This document shows positions 41,126 to 53,485 of a stretch of 64,000 nt of DNA, piece after piece; position 1 is the stretch's first letter; each line of letters begins with the position of its first letter. The notes under the pieces are model-generated. The model was not told the origin of the DNA. It made no database searches and saw only the letters and a program-made list of their open reading frames with translations. The DNA is from Akkermansiaceae bacterium UBA2381 (GTDB taxonomy: Bacteria > Verrucomicrobiota > Verrucomicrobiia > Verrucomicrobiales > DEV007). A program made the translations under genes and the position numbers. Where the stretch lies: positions 62,001 through 126,000 of the forward strand of contig DDSV01000048.1 of NCBI GenBank assembly GCA_002344215.1, read 5' to 3'.

Positions 41126-41340
41126 AGGAGTCCAGCCGGAACGCTTCGCGGGGGCGCTTTTTCCGCCGGCGCGGGATCTGAACTCGCGCCGGGAAGAAGC
41201 ACGTTCCCCTGACAAAGATATAATCTGAAAGGGGTTCACCCCCCGTTTTTACGGGTTTTGTAGCGTATGGCACTACAATCGAGGGGTCATTTCCACTTGA
41301 TCCGCCTAGTCCCGCACCTAGGATAGTGGCCCCTCTCCTT

Positions 41341-44973
<3,633 letters not shown>

Positions 44974-45008
44974 ACCCACTTGAGAATCTCGATGGTTCTC
45001 CGTTGGGA

Positions 45009-46568
45009 TTATACCCCCAACAAATCACGCGCCTCCTCCTGTCCGGGAGCGGGATATCCGTATTCGCTTGCCGTCACTCTCGCGAGTCCGGTGAGGTGCC
45101 TCCAGCGGAACGCGGAACGGGTGTGGTGAAAGTCATCCCAGACTGTCTGGAAATATTTCTCGGCATGGAGTGCTCCGTCCTCGCTGACCCCGAAACGCAG
45201 CAGTTTTTCGAAAACCGGACCCTCAGGTAGATTCAACTGGCTGTATTGATGGACAATCGCCGCGGCATGTGACTGGAGCTTTCCGCGAACCGCCTCGTCC
45301 AATTGGGCGAGCAGTTTGTCGGGGTCTTTCTCCGTAATCATTCCGATCTGACGTTTCGACGGAACCGGGTCGGCCTCCAGTAAACCGCTTCGGGCACCCC
45401 GGTCCCGGGCAACCTGCCAGGCTCCGAGAATGAGACAGGCAAAAACATTTCTCCCCCGACTGACCGTGGCCAGATTCCGCCAGGCATTGGCTGTGTCGCT
45501 CGCATGGACACCGACCGAGTCACCGTGGACACTGCCAACCACTTTGCCGGGAAACTCCCACGCGGGAATGCGCCCCGGATCGCGGAGCACCATCTCATTG
45601 GCGGCCAGCGAGAGCGCCTCGCCTATCGCTCCGGGCTGAAATCCCTCCGCCAGCGCCGCGGCCACCGCTCCGGCCGCATCCTCCGGGGTTCCGTTGAAAA
45701 TCGTGCGCTTCAGTTCATCGATGACACTGTCCTCCGCTTCCCTGGTTCCCGGTTCACGCCCGAGAAGACCGTGCTCCTCAAGGAGGGAGGCAAGGACTTT
45801 TCCGTGAATTTCCCATGCAGGCTGACGTGACGATTCCGCATCCAGACAGTAGTGCAGTGACTGTCTCAGCAAAGCCGAGGCATATTCCGGTCCGACCAGA
45901 TCGATCATCTGCCATGAGCGGTAGGGCAGGACGGTGCGATGCACTTCGAGATTCTCCTGCACCGCATGCAGGAGAGTGTCGAATGCGGTTTCTGTCCCGC
46001 TCGCGAGCAGGGATGCAAAGAGACTCTCCGCCTCCTTCGAATTTTTGGCTTTCACCGCATTCACCAACTGTCCGGCAGTCACCGTTCCTCTATCCTTCGG
46101 CACCTCGACAGGATGCAGCACCTCGGCAGACCGCCCGCCGTTTTCTCCTATCCGGTTGGTATTTCGATAAAGCACTTTAAACACGGGGAGCGCCTGTTCC
46201 TTCCCGGGGAGCAGAGAAGCCATGTGCAGAGCAGGCGCCAGGGCCATGAAGGTGTGAAAACCGACATAATCCTCTCCGCCGAAAGTCCGGGCGTTCGCCA
46301 GAGCTCCCGCCGCAATGAGTTGTTTGAGCGGAGTGCCGGATTTAAGTTTCTCCGCAAGACCCGCCTGGAGCGCCTCGACCGGAGTCTCCTGCAGATAGCA
46401 GACGAGCGGTTCGAGAACCCCGAAGTTGAGGGACTCCGACCCACCGGCGGCATAGGAGCGGGGTGCGAGGCCCAACTCCGCCGCAAGGACGGGGCCGACG
46501 GTAGCGATCAGGGTTCCCTGGCCAACTCCGGCCAGAAACCGACGGCGGGAAAACGGGTCATATGACAT
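45009..46568 (-). CDS. Tat-exported hypothetical protein
   Basis: The ATG at 46568 is preceded on the minus strand by GGAGG with suitable spacing, one of the few clear ribosome-binding sites here, giving 519 residues. The N-terminus SRRRFLAGVGQGTLIATVGPVLAAELG is a twin-arginine signal. The mature part is helical, with segments such as LVCYLQETPVEALQAGLAEKL, GEDYVGFHTFMALAPALHMASLL, AVQENLEVHRTVLPYRSWQMIDLVGPEYASALLRQSLHYCLD and AAAIVHQYSQLNLPEGPVFEKLLRFGVSEDGALHAEKYFQTVWDDFHHTR. Several His and Asp residues could bind metal or heme, but no defined motif is visible. I do not recognise the family beyond likely conservation in Verrucomicrobia and Planctomycetes. The gene is divergent from the secretin-like gene. 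Confidence 0.75.
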   Translation of the reverse strand: MSYDPFSRRRFLAGVGQGTLIATVGPVLAAELGLAPRSYAAGGSESLNFGVLEPLVCYLQETPVEALQAGLAEKLKSGTPLKQLIAAGALANARTFGGEDYVGFHTFMALAPALHMASLLPGKEQALPVFKVLYRNTNRIGENGGRSAEVLHPVEVPKDRGTVTAGQLVNAVKAKNSKEAESLFASLLASGTETAFDTLLHAVQENLEVHRTVLPYRSWQMIDLVGPEYASALLRQSLHYCLDAESSRQPAWEIHGKVLASLLEEHGLLGREPGTREAEDSVIDELKRTIFNGTPEDAAGAVAAALAEGFQPGAIGEALSLAANEMVLRDPGRIPAWEFPGKVVGSVHGDSVGVHASDTANAWRNLATVSRGRNVFACLILGAWQVARDRGARSGLLEADPVPSKRQIGMITEKDPDKLLAQLDEAVRGKLQSHAAAIVHQYSQLNLPEGPVFEKLLRFGVSEDGALHAEKYFQTVWDDFHHTRSAFRWRHLTGLARVTASEYGYPAPGQEEARDLLGV

Positions 46569-46731
46569 AAAGACCTCCAAGGTTGAATTCAATCAAAAGG
46601 GTCTCAGAAGAGTGCCACTCGGGTCAAGCCTGATGCCAACAATTGGTGTCGTGCACAACCCGGTCCCACAAATCTCCCCTTTTTTGGAAATAAGTTCTCG
46701 CTCGATGGAAAGGACAGCCGTTGAATTTTTA

Positions 46732-46789
46732 CCTGATTTTTACAGAAAGAAGATCAGGAATTGACACAAATTCTCCGAATCCGTGAGAC
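46732..46789 (+). promoter_or_regulatory. Candidate promoter with upstream inverted repeat
   Basis: A perfect TTGACA (46761-46766) lies 41 bases before the secretin-like gene start. At 17-base spacing the -10 would be TGAGAC, a poor match. CCTGAT (46732-46737) and ATCAGG (46753-46758) form an inverted repeat just upstream and could bind a regulator such as the response regulator encoded two genes later. Confidence 0.3.
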
Positions 46790-46801
46790 GATGAGACCCA
46801 C

Positions 46802-48136
46802 ATGAAAAAACCCACTCTCATCTTCACGGTTCTTCTCTTCTTCTTAAGTGTCGCCGGATCAGCAACGGCTCAGGATCAACCGAAGCCAACTTCGGGCGAA
46901 CCTTTCCTGAAAGAAAAAGGCAGTAAGAAGGGATCAGATATCAAGGAGGAAAGTGCCGAACCGGAGACGGTGATTAATGTCGGGACCCTTGTTCAATATA
47001 TTGATGTCAAACGGGAGAAATGGCAGGATTGGCTGGAAAAGAATCCTGCCTCGCTCGACGCGGGAGCCTTGCGGAAAGAGGCGGAGGTATGGATTGCCGG
47101 AGGCGACGCGGCCCTGGCGGAAACAACTCTGATCATGGGTAAATCAGGACAACGCGCGAAGATTGAGTCCCAACGCGAGATCTTTCTCCCAACCAAGTTT
47201 TTCTCTGTTGAGGCCGGACTGCCGTTTCCCGGAACCTTTGATTTGAGGAACATCGGGACGGTTCTTGAGGTGGATCCTGTCATCCCGGAGGCCGGACGGG
47301 TCGATCTAAACTACGCACCCGAAAGGACCGCCTATCGGGGTGAGAACCCGCCTGTCGTCCTTCCCGGTGTCGAGGCGGGTGACATTCGCTGGCCAATATT
47401 CTCCACTCAGCGAGTTGCCGGAAATGCCTCGCTGAGGTCGGAACAGTGGGCGCTCATTGGCTGTGAAGCATCACTGGAAGGCGATGAAGCGAATCAAACA
47501 CTGATCTTCACCCGTCCCGTCATCCATCAGTTTGAGGCCCCCGCAGGGAACCCCGCCGGGAAACCCGAAGGGGTCCTGACGTTTGAATGGATCGAGGTCG
47601 GGCACGGAGAACTCAATCGCCAATTGGTCGAGAGTGAGGACATGTCCGCACTGATTGGTGGCGGCCTTCACCAGGCCGCACTTGAAGGCGGAGGCAAGAT
47701 CATCGACACCCGGGTCATCCGCTTCATGAGCGGCCAGCGGCTGAAAAACGAATCAGTCGAGGAGGTTATCTATCCGACAAGATATATAGCCGAAAAAGGA
47801 CAAGTGCATTCCAATCCGGATTCGCACGAAACCAGAAACAGCGGAGTCTCGATTGAAGTGGATGCCGTCGTCGGAGCGGGCGGAGGTCTCGTAGATCTCA
47901 ACATGTCGCTTGAACGCGTATTCCATTTCGGCGAGAGCATCCATCACCGGGTCCTGATTGACAGCAAATGGGAAACGGATGTCACGATGCCCGTCTTCTA
48001 TACGATGAGAGCAACCACTCAGACCACTGCACCGATTGGTTCCCCCGTTCTGATCGGAGTGATGTCGCCTCCGGACGAAAAAGGGTGGATCGATTCCTCA
48101 CGCAAGATGCTGCTTTTTGTCAAAGTCTCGCGTTGA
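46802..48136 (+). CDS. Exported protein with two secretin-like domains
   Basis: A 444-residue exported protein (signal MKKPTLIFTVLLFFLSVAGSATA) with a duplicated domain. Residues about 105-230 read GKSGQRAKIESQREIFLPTKF, RNIGTVLEVDPVIPEAGRVDLNYAPERTAYRG and PIFSTQRVAGNASLRSEQWALIGC. Residues about 295-440 read MSGQRLKNESVEEVIYPTRYI, SGVSIEVDAVVGAGGGLVDLNMSLERVFHFG and MPVFYTMRATTQTTAPIGSPVLIGV. Both halves resemble the C-terminal beta domain of secretins (GQRAxIExxREFIYPTxF, NVGVxLEVxPxVG, PIFSTRKVxTxVTIWDGxTVVLGG). No N0/N1 ring domains are seen, so a pore is unlikely. It sits 35 bases upstream of a histidine kinase and may share a transcript with it. Identification is by recalled motifs only. 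Confidence 0.6.
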   Translation: MKKPTLIFTVLLFFLSVAGSATAQDQPKPTSGEPFLKEKGSKKGSDIKEESAEPETVINVGTLVQYIDVKREKWQDWLEKNPASLDAGALRKEAEVWIAGGDAALAETTLIMGKSGQRAKIESQREIFLPTKFFSVEAGLPFPGTFDLRNIGTVLEVDPVIPEAGRVDLNYAPERTAYRGENPPVVLPGVEAGDIRWPIFSTQRVAGNASLRSEQWALIGCEASLEGDEANQTLIFTRPVIHQFEAPAGNPAGKPEGVLTFEWIEVGHGELNRQLVESEDMSALIGGGLHQAALEGGGKIIDTRVIRFMSGQRLKNESVEEVIYPTRYIAEKGQVHSNPDSHETRNSGVSIEVDAVVGAGGGLVDLNMSLERVFHFGESIHHRVLIDSKWETDVTMPVFYTMRATTQTTAPIGSPVLIGVMSPPDEKGWIDSSRKMLLFVKVSR

Positions 48137-48171
48137 AGAACCGATAGTGAATGTGAGAAGATCTTTCTCTC

Positions 48172-49755
48172 ATGTCCTTCTCCCGATTCCGTCCCGTTAT
48201 CCTGCTACCCCTTGTGGCGTTTGTGATTGCGACGGCGATTCTCACGGGAGGATTTATCCTCTCAAAGCATGAACGCTTTGAGAGGATAAAGCGGGACTCG
48301 CCTGTGGTCGGCCGCTTCGGCCGGATTCTCCAGGAGCGACTCGATTCACTCGAGTCAACTTATCGCAGCCACTTGGAAATCCTCTGCCGGGCTGATCTCA
48401 ACGACCGTTTTGCGTTGCGTGATGCGATGGATCGGGTCGTCGGGGTCAAACAGCTTTCCACTCTGAATCCCGCAGGAAGGGTCGAGATGCACCTTCTCGC
48501 CAGCGAGGTCGGCGAAGATGAAGCGGACATTCCTCTTCCTGTCCTCGACAGCAAAGAACTTCCGGTAGGGCGCGTCAGCCATTTCGTCATTGAAAGCATT
48601 GAATCACTTGGCGGTGGGAAAGATGGATCTTCAGGATGGCTCGAGACCGATGAAAATCTTTTCTTCTATCTAAACCTCTCTGAACGACGGACGGTCCTAC
48701 TGCTGATTGATCGCGACGCGGTCAATCATTCGGTCATCGACTGGCTCGAAAGTTGGATCCTTGAGGAGATCAGTCGCGGCCGGAAACAGGAAGGGGCTGA
48801 TGCTCTGGTAGCCAACCACAAGATCGTCGCCTCGGTCGGCGATCCTCACGGTGAGGAGGCGGATTTAGTCCTTCAACTGGGATTCCATTTTGGAAACTGG
48901 CAGATCAGATCCTGGGACTCACGGCGGCGAATCATCGATTACGACCGTGACATTTTATTCGCAGCAGGTCTGTTGGCTTTTCTCGTCGCTCTCGCCGGCG
49001 TCATTGCCTTTCTCTATCTCAACCGCGCCCTCCGCCTCGCGGAACGCCGTGTCTCATTTGTCAATCAGGTCTCCCATGAACTGAAGACCCCTCTGACCAA
49101 TATTCTTCTAAATGCTGATCTCGCCATCGACGGGGCCGATCCGGCCGGGAGGAGGCGGCTCGCCATGATTCAGGAGGAGTCACGCCGCCTCTCGCGTCTC
49201 ATTGACAATGTTCTTACATTCGCACAACGGGACCGGAGACATCCTGATGTTCCACTGTCATCCGCTTCGCTTCATTCGCTGATTGAAGAAGTCGCAGCCC
49301 AGTTCCGCCCCTCTTTGGAAAGACGTGGAATCGCCCTCTCCATCGTCGGGGACCCCTCGATCCGGGCTCGCATCAATTCGGACGCCTTTTTACAGATTCT
49401 CGGCAATCTGTTATCAAACATAGAAAAATACGCCGCCTCAGGAGGCATTGCCCGCATCGAAACCGAGGCCACCGGCACCGATGTCCTCGTACGGGTGATC
49501 GACGCCGGACCCGGCATTCCACGCAACGAACGCGAACGGATATTTCTTCCTTTTCACCGCCTTGGCGATGAGCTGACTGAAGGAGCAAGCGGCACCGGCC
49601 TGGGGCTATCCATCGCCCGTGATCTTGCGGAGCGGATGGGCGGAGCGCTGCATCTTCGATCCGAAACCGGCGCATCAGGCGCTGTTTTTGAACTCCGAAT
49701 TTTCCGTTCAGTCGATGATAAAGTCATCACTTTCCCGGACTCGCGTGCTTCATGA
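48172..49755 (+). CDS. Membrane sensor histidine kinase
   Basis: A 527-residue sensor kinase. TM1 (VILLPLVAFVIATAILTGGFIL, about residues 9-30) and TM2 (ILFAAGLLAFLVALAGVIAFLYL, about 262-284) flank an extracytoplasmic domain of about 230 residues with no family I can name. The cytoplasmic part has HisKA with the phospho-acceptor His at 302 (FVNQVSHELKTPLTNI) and an HATPase domain with N box (LGNLLSNIEKYA), G1 (DAGPGIP) and G2 (GTGLGLSIA). There is no HAMP domain. Its stop overlaps the response-regulator start by ATGA. A perfect 16-bp inverted repeat occurs in codons 28-40, just after TM1. Confidence 0.93.
   Translation: MSFSRFRPVILLPLVAFVIATAILTGGFILSKHERFERIKRDSPVVGRFGRILQERLDSLESTYRSHLEILCRADLNDRFALRDAMDRVVGVKQLSTLNPAGRVEMHLLASEVGEDEADIPLPVLDSKELPVGRVSHFVIESIESLGGGKDGSSGWLETDENLFFYLNLSERRTVLLLIDRDAVNHSVIDWLESWILEEISRGRKQEGADALVANHKIVASVGDPHGEEADLVLQLGFHFGNWQIRSWDSRRRIIDYDRDILFAAGLLAFLVALAGVIAFLYLNRALRLAERRVSFVNQVSHELKTPLTNILLNADLAIDGADPAGRRRLAMIQEESRRLSRLIDNVLTFAQRDRRHPDVPLSSASLHSLIEEVAAQFRPSLERRGIALSIVGDPSIRARINSDAFLQILGNLLSNIEKYAASGGIARIETEATGTDVLVRVIDAGPGIPRNERERIFLPFHRLGDELTEGASGTGLGLSIARDLAERMGGALHLRSETGASGAVFELRIFRSVDDKVITFPDSRAS
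48253..48290. repeat. Perfect 16-bp inverted repeat inside the histidine-kinase gene
   Basis: TTTATCCTCTCAAAGC (48253-48268) and GCTTTGAGAGGATAAA (48275-48290) are exact reverse complements around the 6-base loop ATGAAC. The hairpin would form in the mRNA about 80 bases after the start codon. Confidence 0.9.
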
Positions 49756-50441
49756 AAATCCTCGTCGCAGAAGATGACCTGGTCACCCGGGAGGCCCTTT
49801 CCGCCTGCTTAAGCGCCGACGGATTCTCGGTCATTGAGGCGGGAAACGGACTCGAGGCACTCACTCTCTGGAAAAGTGATCGTCCGGACCTGATCTGTCT
49901 CGACATCATGATGCCTGAGATGGACGGCTATGAGGTCTGCCGGAGAATCCGCGCTGCCAATGACCGGGTTCCCGTCCTCTTTCTGTCCGCCAAAAACGAG
50001 GAAATCGATGTCGTCGTCGGGCTTGAGCTGGGGGCGGATGATTTTGTTCGCAAGCCCTTCGGTCGTCACGAACTGCTCGCCCGCATTCGAAATGCACTCC
50101 GGCGCTCTAGCGGGATGGACAAAGCAGGCGGCGGGCGCCAGCGCGAGACTTTTGAAATGGGACCAATCACGATCTATCCGAAAGAACTCCGCGCGGAACG
50201 CGAAGGAGGGATCATCGAACTGTCCCTTCGCGAGGTATCTATCCTGACACTCCTCCACGAATGCCGTGGAGAAGCCGTTGATCGAGATACCCTTCTCGAC
50301 CGATGCTGGGGTCTCGATTACTTCCCCGAATCGAGAACCCTCGACCAGCACATCGCTAAGCTTCGTAAAAAACTTGGCGACGATCCCGCCTCCCCTCAGG
50401 TGCTGGAGACGGTTCGTGGTGTCGGGTATCGGTTTCCGTGA
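49752..50441 (+). CDS. OmpR-family response regulator
   Basis: A 229-residue two-component response regulator. The receiver domain has the acidic pair (VAEDDLVT), the phospho-acceptor Asp at 51 (PDLICLDIMMPEMDGYE), the Ser/Thr switch (VLFLSAKNEE) and the conserved Lys (FVRKPFGRHELLAR). The OmpR-type winged helix follows after about residue 130 (YPKELRAEREGGIIELSLREVSILTLLHECRGEAVDRDTLLDRCWG and RTLDQHIAKLRKKLGDD). It is translationally coupled to the kinase gene (ATGA). Target genes cannot be read, but the secretin-like gene just upstream of the pair is the closest candidate. Confidence 0.95.
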   Translation: MKILVAEDDLVTREALSACLSADGFSVIEAGNGLEALTLWKSDRPDLICLDIMMPEMDGYEVCRRIRAANDRVPVLFLSAKNEEIDVVVGLELGADDFVRKPFGRHELLARIRNALRRSSGMDKAGGGRQRETFEMGPITIYPKELRAEREGGIIELSLREVSILTLLHECRGEAVDRDTLLDRCWGLDYFPESRTLDQHIAKLRKKLGDDPASPQVLETVRGVGYRFP

Positions 50442-50451
50442 GCGGGACGCT

Positions 50452-51846
50452 TCACCTCCCCACCTGCGCCGCGATGCGGTGCATTACTTCGAAGTATTCC
50501 CTCAACTCCGCAACCGGCATGGTGAGCGGCGGAGCAACGCGGATGACTTTGCCGGCGAGGGGACCGAGAAGGTGCACTCCGCGGCCTTCCTCGTCGCCCA
50601 GGTAGCAGAGGCGAACGATCTCCTGAGCGACCTGTTCGGCGGTGATGTCGCCGACGGGCTGGCATTCGATCCCCCAGACAGTACCCTCTCCGCGGACAAA
50701 CTTGATGGCCGGAAGTTCGTTGAGTTTCACAAGGCACTCCTCGATCGCCGCGCTGAGAAGGCGGCCCTGTTCGAGCACGTCGGTCTGTTCGAATTCATCG
50801 AGGGTCGCGAGGACAGCGGCGCAGCCGAGGGGGTGACCGCTCCAGGTGTCCGATCCGTCGCCGAAGCTCATGCGGGCGAAGACGTCGGCGCGTCCCACGA
50901 CGGCGTCGACGGGCATGCCGTTGCCAAGACCTTTGCCGAGGGCGACAAGGTCGGGCTCGATCCCGTATTCACTGTAGGCATACATCGATCCGGTGCGGCC
51001 GAAGTTCGCCTGCACTTCGTCGAGGAAGAAGAGGAGATCGTTTTCCTGACAAAACTGCGCCAGCATCTGCATGTATTCCTTCTGCGGATGATACGAGCCA
51101 CCCCCGCCGAGGTAAGGCTCGGTGATGAGGACGCAGAGGCGGTCGCCGAATTCCGCCTTGAGCGCCTCGAGCTCGGCTCGGTAGGGCGCGAGGTCAAGCG
51201 GCTCTTTCCGCGCCTCGAGGCTGCGGCATTCCTCCTTGGGAAAGCTGATGAAGCGAACGCGGGGATCGCGCTCCTTGTCGGTCTCACTGCCGGTGACAGC
51301 GCCCGAGAGTCCCTTCTTCCCATGGAAACCACCGCGCGCCGCGAGGATGATCCCATCGCCCTTGGGGCGCTTCGCCAGTCCGGCCCAAAGCCCCTTTTGC
51401 ACCGCCTCGCTGCCGCTTGCGGCCCAGAGAACCTGCTCGAGACGGGCTCCGCCGGGAGCAGCCTGGAGATTGGCAAGCAGACGACGGCTCGCCTCAAGTT
51501 CGATTTCGGTGACCGCATTGTACGAGGTCAGGGTCACTCCCATGTGGAAGCCGCTTTCGCCGCAGGCGTCTTCGAGGGCCATGTATTCCATGACGCGTTT
51601 CCACCAGCGCTTCGGATTGTGTCCAAGATTCGAAACGAGTACACCCGAGGTGAAGTCGGCGAGTTTGCGTCCTTCAGGAGTGTAATGATAGGATCCCGCG
51701 CTGCGGTGCAGCACCGCCATGCTCGGCGTGCGTGTACGCATACAGGTGGGCTCGGTCTCAACGAGGTCGTGGCGGAGATGGTTCGAGGTTTCTTCGCCGG
51801 TGTGTTCGACGAGGTGGGCAGGGTTTTCGAGCAGGGTAGTGGTCAT
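50452..51846 (-). CDS. Class III (PLP-dependent) aminotransferase
   Basis: A 464-residue fold-type I aminotransferase of class III. Blocks visible are AVLHRSAGSYHYTPEGRKLADFTSGVLVSNLGHNP, LWAASGSEAVQKGLWAGL, RGGFHGKKGLSGAVTG, VLITEPYLGGGGSYHPQKEYMQMLAQFCQENDLLFFLDEVQANFGRTGSMYA with the PLP-ring Asp, LVALGKGLGNGMPVDAVVG with the Schiff-base Lys, and DTWSGHPLGCAAVLATLDEF. Such enzymes transfer amino groups from omega- or beta-amino compounds to 2-oxo acids; the substrate is not determined. It lies downstream of the Gfo/Idh/MocA gene on the same strand with a 122-base gap containing an inverted GATTAAG-type repeat, so the two may not share all transcripts. Confidence 0.93.
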   Translation of the reverse strand: MTTTLLENPAHLVEHTGEETSNHLRHDLVETEPTCMRTRTPSMAVLHRSAGSYHYTPEGRKLADFTSGVLVSNLGHNPKRWWKRVMEYMALEDACGESGFHMGVTLTSYNAVTEIELEASRRLLANLQAAPGGARLEQVLWAASGSEAVQKGLWAGLAKRPKGDGIILAARGGFHGKKGLSGAVTGSETDKERDPRVRFISFPKEECRSLEARKEPLDLAPYRAELEALKAEFGDRLCVLITEPYLGGGGSYHPQKEYMQMLAQFCQENDLLFFLDEVQANFGRTGSMYAYSEYGIEPDLVALGKGLGNGMPVDAVVGRADVFARMSFGDGSDTWSGHPLGCAAVLATLDEFEQTDVLEQGRLLSAAIEECLVKLNELPAIKFVRGEGTVWGIECQPVGDITAEQVAQEIVRLCYLGDEEGRGVHLLGPLAGKVIRVAPPLTMPVAELREYFEVMHRIAAQVGR

Positions 51847-51871
51847 AGGGTGGGGACGTATTTTCCAAGTT

Positions 51872-51956
51872 CTTAATCCTAATCTTAATCCCTGTCGGAC
51901 CAGGGCATTTCGTGAGCGGAATGGGATTACGATTAAGATTAAGGATTAAGATTAAG
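51872..51956. repeat. Inverted arrays of GATTAAG-type units
   Basis: The left arm (51872-51892) is CTTAATCCTAATCTTAATCC and the right arm (51923-51956) reads GGGATTACGATTAAG, then ATTAAGGATTAAGATTAAG. Together they can form a long imperfect hairpin around ~30 bases. The array fills the gap between the aminotransferase and the oxidoreductase genes. Confidence 0.8.
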
Positions 51957-51967
51957 AGATGAAACGA

Positions 51968-53251
51968 TCAGACGGTGCCGTGATAAAGCATTTCGGGATC
52001 GGACTTGCCGGGGAGGAAGAGGGCGAGGCCTCCGGATCGGCCGTTGACTTCGACAACCGCGTTCGGTTTACCGGAGGCAGCTTTGGCAAGGATGGCTTCC
52101 ATCGCCTCGACGGCGGCGACGACCTGGCGGTCGGCGGCGAGATCATTGTAATCGCGGGCAGCCATTTCGGCGAGGCGGGCGGCTCGTCCGCTCTCATCAC
52201 CGCCGAGTTCGACGTAGGCAACTTCGCGGGCGAAGCGCTCGATCACCTCAATGCCGTAGCCGCGCCGGCTCCGTTCGCCCCAGGGCTCGAGAAAGCTTCC
52301 GTTGTAATGATTGTTGATCGTGGTCTTGAGATCGAGGGGGGTGCGGCCCTCGACGGTGAGCTCGACGCCACGCTTGCGGCTGTGACCGTTCCAAACGCCG
52401 TTATCGAAACGGAATTGCACCTCCTGCTCGACGTAGCCGGGAAAATTGTCGGGCGTTACCCAGCTCGTGTGGATGTCAAAGGCGGCCTCGCGTCCGCTCT
52501 CGCATTCATAGACGAGACGAAGCTGGGTCGAGTCCCAGGTTGGGCCGTCCTTCGGTCCGACCAGACCCCGTTGACCCGTGCACTGAACACTCTTGAGTCG
52601 GCCACCAAAGGTGAAATCGATCAACTTCAAGTAATGGACAGCGACGTAGGTGCCGGGATTGCGGCCGGTGATCCACGCAGCGAACTGGCTGCCGGAGATC
52701 GACTTCGGTTCCAGGAGCGAACAATAGCCGTTGTTCACGTGCGAGAGAACCCCGTCGGCGACGAGTGTGCGTAGCTTCTTGTGATCGGGATCGAGAAGCT
52801 TGTGGTAGACGACCTTGGCAAGAACGCCTTTTTCTTTCGCGAGAAGTACAAGCTGATCGAGCTCGGCCAGGGTCAGGACGGAAGGTTTTTCGATGATGAC
52901 GTGCCGGCCCGCCTCGATCCCCTGCTTAGCCGCCGCGAAATGTTTATCGTCGGGCGAAGCGACGCAGAGAAAGTCGATCCCGCTCGCGAGGAGATCACCA
53001 ACGGCGTTTTCGCCAACGTGATTTCCAAACGCGGCAAGACCGCGGCGCTTGCCGTAGGCGGCGGCACGATCACCCGTGCGGGTCGCCGCTCCCGCCAGTT
53101 CAACCCGGAAGGCTCCGACTGCAGGATCATAGACCCCATGCTGAGCCGCCTCAAAGAAGGGCGCGTAGGTCTCGTCGAAGATCATGCCCATGCCGACCAT
53201 GCCGCCGCGGAGAAGAGGAAGGTCGCCGGGAGTTGTAAAAGATTTGCTCAT
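51968..53251 (-). CDS. Gfo/Idh/MocA-family oxidoreductase
   Basis: A 427-residue NAD(P)-dependent oxidoreductase. The N-terminal Rossmann part reads LRGGMVGMGMIFDETYAPFF, AGAATRTGDRAAAYG, DLLASGIDFLCVASPDDKHFAAAKQGIEAGRHVIIEKPSVLTLAELDQLVLLAKEKGVLAKVVYHKLLDPDHKKL, with the family-typical EKP motif. The C-terminal beta domain contains FAAWITGRNPGTYVAVHYLKLIDFTFGG and DIHTSWVTPDNFPGYVEQEVQFRFDNG. Members act on sugars and related polyols; the substrate is unknown. It is divergent from a GntR regulator gene across a 234-base region with palindromes, so it is the probable target of that regulator. Confidence 0.9.
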   Translation of the reverse strand: MSKSFTTPGDLPLLRGGMVGMGMIFDETYAPFFEAAQHGVYDPAVGAFRVELAGAATRTGDRAAAYGKRRGLAAFGNHVGENAVGDLLASGIDFLCVASPDDKHFAAAKQGIEAGRHVIIEKPSVLTLAELDQLVLLAKEKGVLAKVVYHKLLDPDHKKLRTLVADGVLSHVNNGYCSLLEPKSISGSQFAAWITGRNPGTYVAVHYLKLIDFTFGGRLKSVQCTGQRGLVGPKDGPTWDSTQLRLVYECESGREAAFDIHTSWVTPDNFPGYVEQEVQFRFDNGVWNGHSRKRGVELTVEGRTPLDLKTTINNHYNGSFLEPWGERSRRGYGIEVIERFAREVAYVELGGDESGRAARLAEMAARDYNDLAADRQVVAAVEAMEAILAKAASGKPNAVVEVNGRSGGLALFLPGKSDPEMLYHGTV

Positions 53252-53276
53252 GGGGAAAGGCGTAAGAATTCACTTG

Positions 53277-53307
53277 AATGAATTCATTTTATGAAGTGTA
53301 TTCACTT
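53277..53307. promoter_or_regulatory. Palindromic operator candidates between the oxidoreductase and GntR genes
   Basis: AATGAATTCATT (53277-53288) is a perfect 12-bp palindrome, and AAGTG-TATT-CACTT (53294-53307) is a perfect 5-bp inverted repeat. TTCACTT also occurs once more at 53269-53275. They lie 26-56 bases upstream of the oxidoreductase start and are plausible GntR binding sites. Confidence 0.45.
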
Positions 53308-53485
53308 TACCGTGACTCCTCCCGGTGTCAAATCGAAAAGTTTTTACCTACGGCAAGCGGTGCGCTCGCCCTACAGATTCGAGTTCCTCCATGGGGCTTT
53401 GTAGGGAGGCCGCCCGCGTTGCCTGTCCAGACGCTCACCCATGCTATTCTCAACTTTCAATCCGCGCCGCTACCCTGAGCTTTGT

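Noticed and set aside
41219..41224. Sigma-70 promoter (TATAAT) before the beta-strand-repeat gene
   Set aside because: The hexamer is perfect but there is no TTGACA-like element at 16-18 bases upstream, so support is too weak to annotate.
50266..51876. A 536-codon plus-strand frame opposite the class III aminotransferase
   Set aside because: The minus-strand product has all aminotransferase motifs including the PLP lysine; the plus frame also overlaps the response-regulator end and has no recognisable motif.
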